Assembly (NCBI GenBank): GCA_003233255.1
Contig: QILH01000282.1
Location: 1 to 20,298 of the forward strand
Origin: Gammaproteobacteria bacterium
Lineage (GTDB): Bacteria > Pseudomonadota > Gammaproteobacteria > UBA6429 > Thiohalophilaceae
Direction of reading: 5' to 3'
Length of the DNA stretch: 20,298 bases
The position numbers and the translations under genes are program-made. Under the pieces are notes generated by a model. It saw only the letters and a list, made by a program, of their open reading frames with translations, had not been told where the DNA came from and did not search any database. Shown one piece after another: positions 20,139 to 20,298 of this stretch (its first letter is position 1; the number at the start of each line of letters is the position of its first letter).

Positions 20139-20298
20139 TTATGACGCTCTTTTTAGCGAATTGAGCATGCTAATAATCTGTGCATGCAACAGCGTCATAT
20201 CCATTTCGCCGATTTTTTGTTTAACGATCTGGCCTTTTGGATTAATCAGGAAAGTGGTCGGGGTCAGACTAATACCACCAAAGGCGGTTGATAATTCT
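20139..20298 (-). CDS. TlpA/ResA-like thioredoxin-fold protein, C-terminal part
   Basis: The last 52 residues of a gene that enters from beyond the window. The sequence GGISLTPTTFLINPKGQIV contains the cis-Pro Thr-Pro-Thr motif and the following strand of the TlpA/ResA/DsbE family, and the end is a helix (MLNSLKRAS). The CxxC active site would lie outside the window. Such proteins act as periplasmic thiol-disulfide reductases, often for cytochrome c maturation, which would fit the hemJ neighbour. Confidence 0.8.
   Translation of the reverse strand, partial: ELSTAFGGISLTPTTFLINPKGQIVKQKIGEMDMTLLHAQIISMLNSLKRAS

Overview
The window reads as chromosomal DNA of a gammaproteobacterium. The basis is the gene families present (PA0069-type radical SAM protein, HemJ in place of HemG, an RtcB close to the E. 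coli form, OprO/P-like porin), moderate G+C and standard Shine-Dalgarno signals. Nothing visible fixes the genus. It divides into an unusual RNA-centred left third and a more ordinary right part.

Left third (1-6682, all on the + strand). After the tail of an unidentified gene comes a dense, partly decayed tRNA array (about 175-2520). It holds Lys(UUU), Glu(UUC), Arg(ACG), Leu(UAG), Gln(UUG), a Gly/Trp-like tRNA with a 9-nt anticodon loop, Met/Ile2(CAU), Leu(UAA), Ser(GCU) and Ile(GAU), plus a 5' half tRNA and several degenerate tRNA-like pieces. A 76-codon ORF with its own terminator and an HNH nuclease gene sit inside the array. The most striking observation is that tRNA-Glu and tRNA-Arg are each interrupted at the same point, between T55 and C56 of the T-loop, by different hairpin-rich inserts of 74 and 51 bp. 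Removing each insert restores a complete cloverleaf with encoded CCA. Further structured, non-coding DNA leads into three protein genes: a slipin/SPFH protein with three copies of its leading repeat, a PcfJ-like protein, and the RNA ligase RtcB. RtcB joins 2',3'-cyclic-phosphate and 5'-OH RNA ends, the products of anticodon nucleases and of tRNA-intron endonucleases. The left third is therefore a candidate tRNA back-up, repair or splicing island. This is inference from context.

Middle (6694-13848). A PAS-GGDEF diguanylate cyclase and a small DUF5684-like membrane protein are on the - strand. A two-component pair follows: a response regulator and a histidine kinase with a very long, Lys/Arg-rich extracytoplasmic region. 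It is divergent from a three-gene + strand operon of a PspA/IM30-like protein, a polytopic membrane protein and an exported von Willebrand A protein. Together these look like an envelope-stress module.

Right (14022-20298). A PA0069-family radical SAM protein is followed by a terminator-ended structured intergenic region that may encode a small RNA with a C/U-rich single-stranded stretch, and then an alpha/beta hydrolase. Convergent to these, on the - strand, is a four-gene run of porin, FMN-binding protein, PepSY membrane protein and two-domain multicopper oxidase, which suggests periplasmic redox or copper/metal chemistry. The window ends with hemJ and the 3' end of a TlpA/ResA-like thioredoxin-fold gene, also on the - strand.
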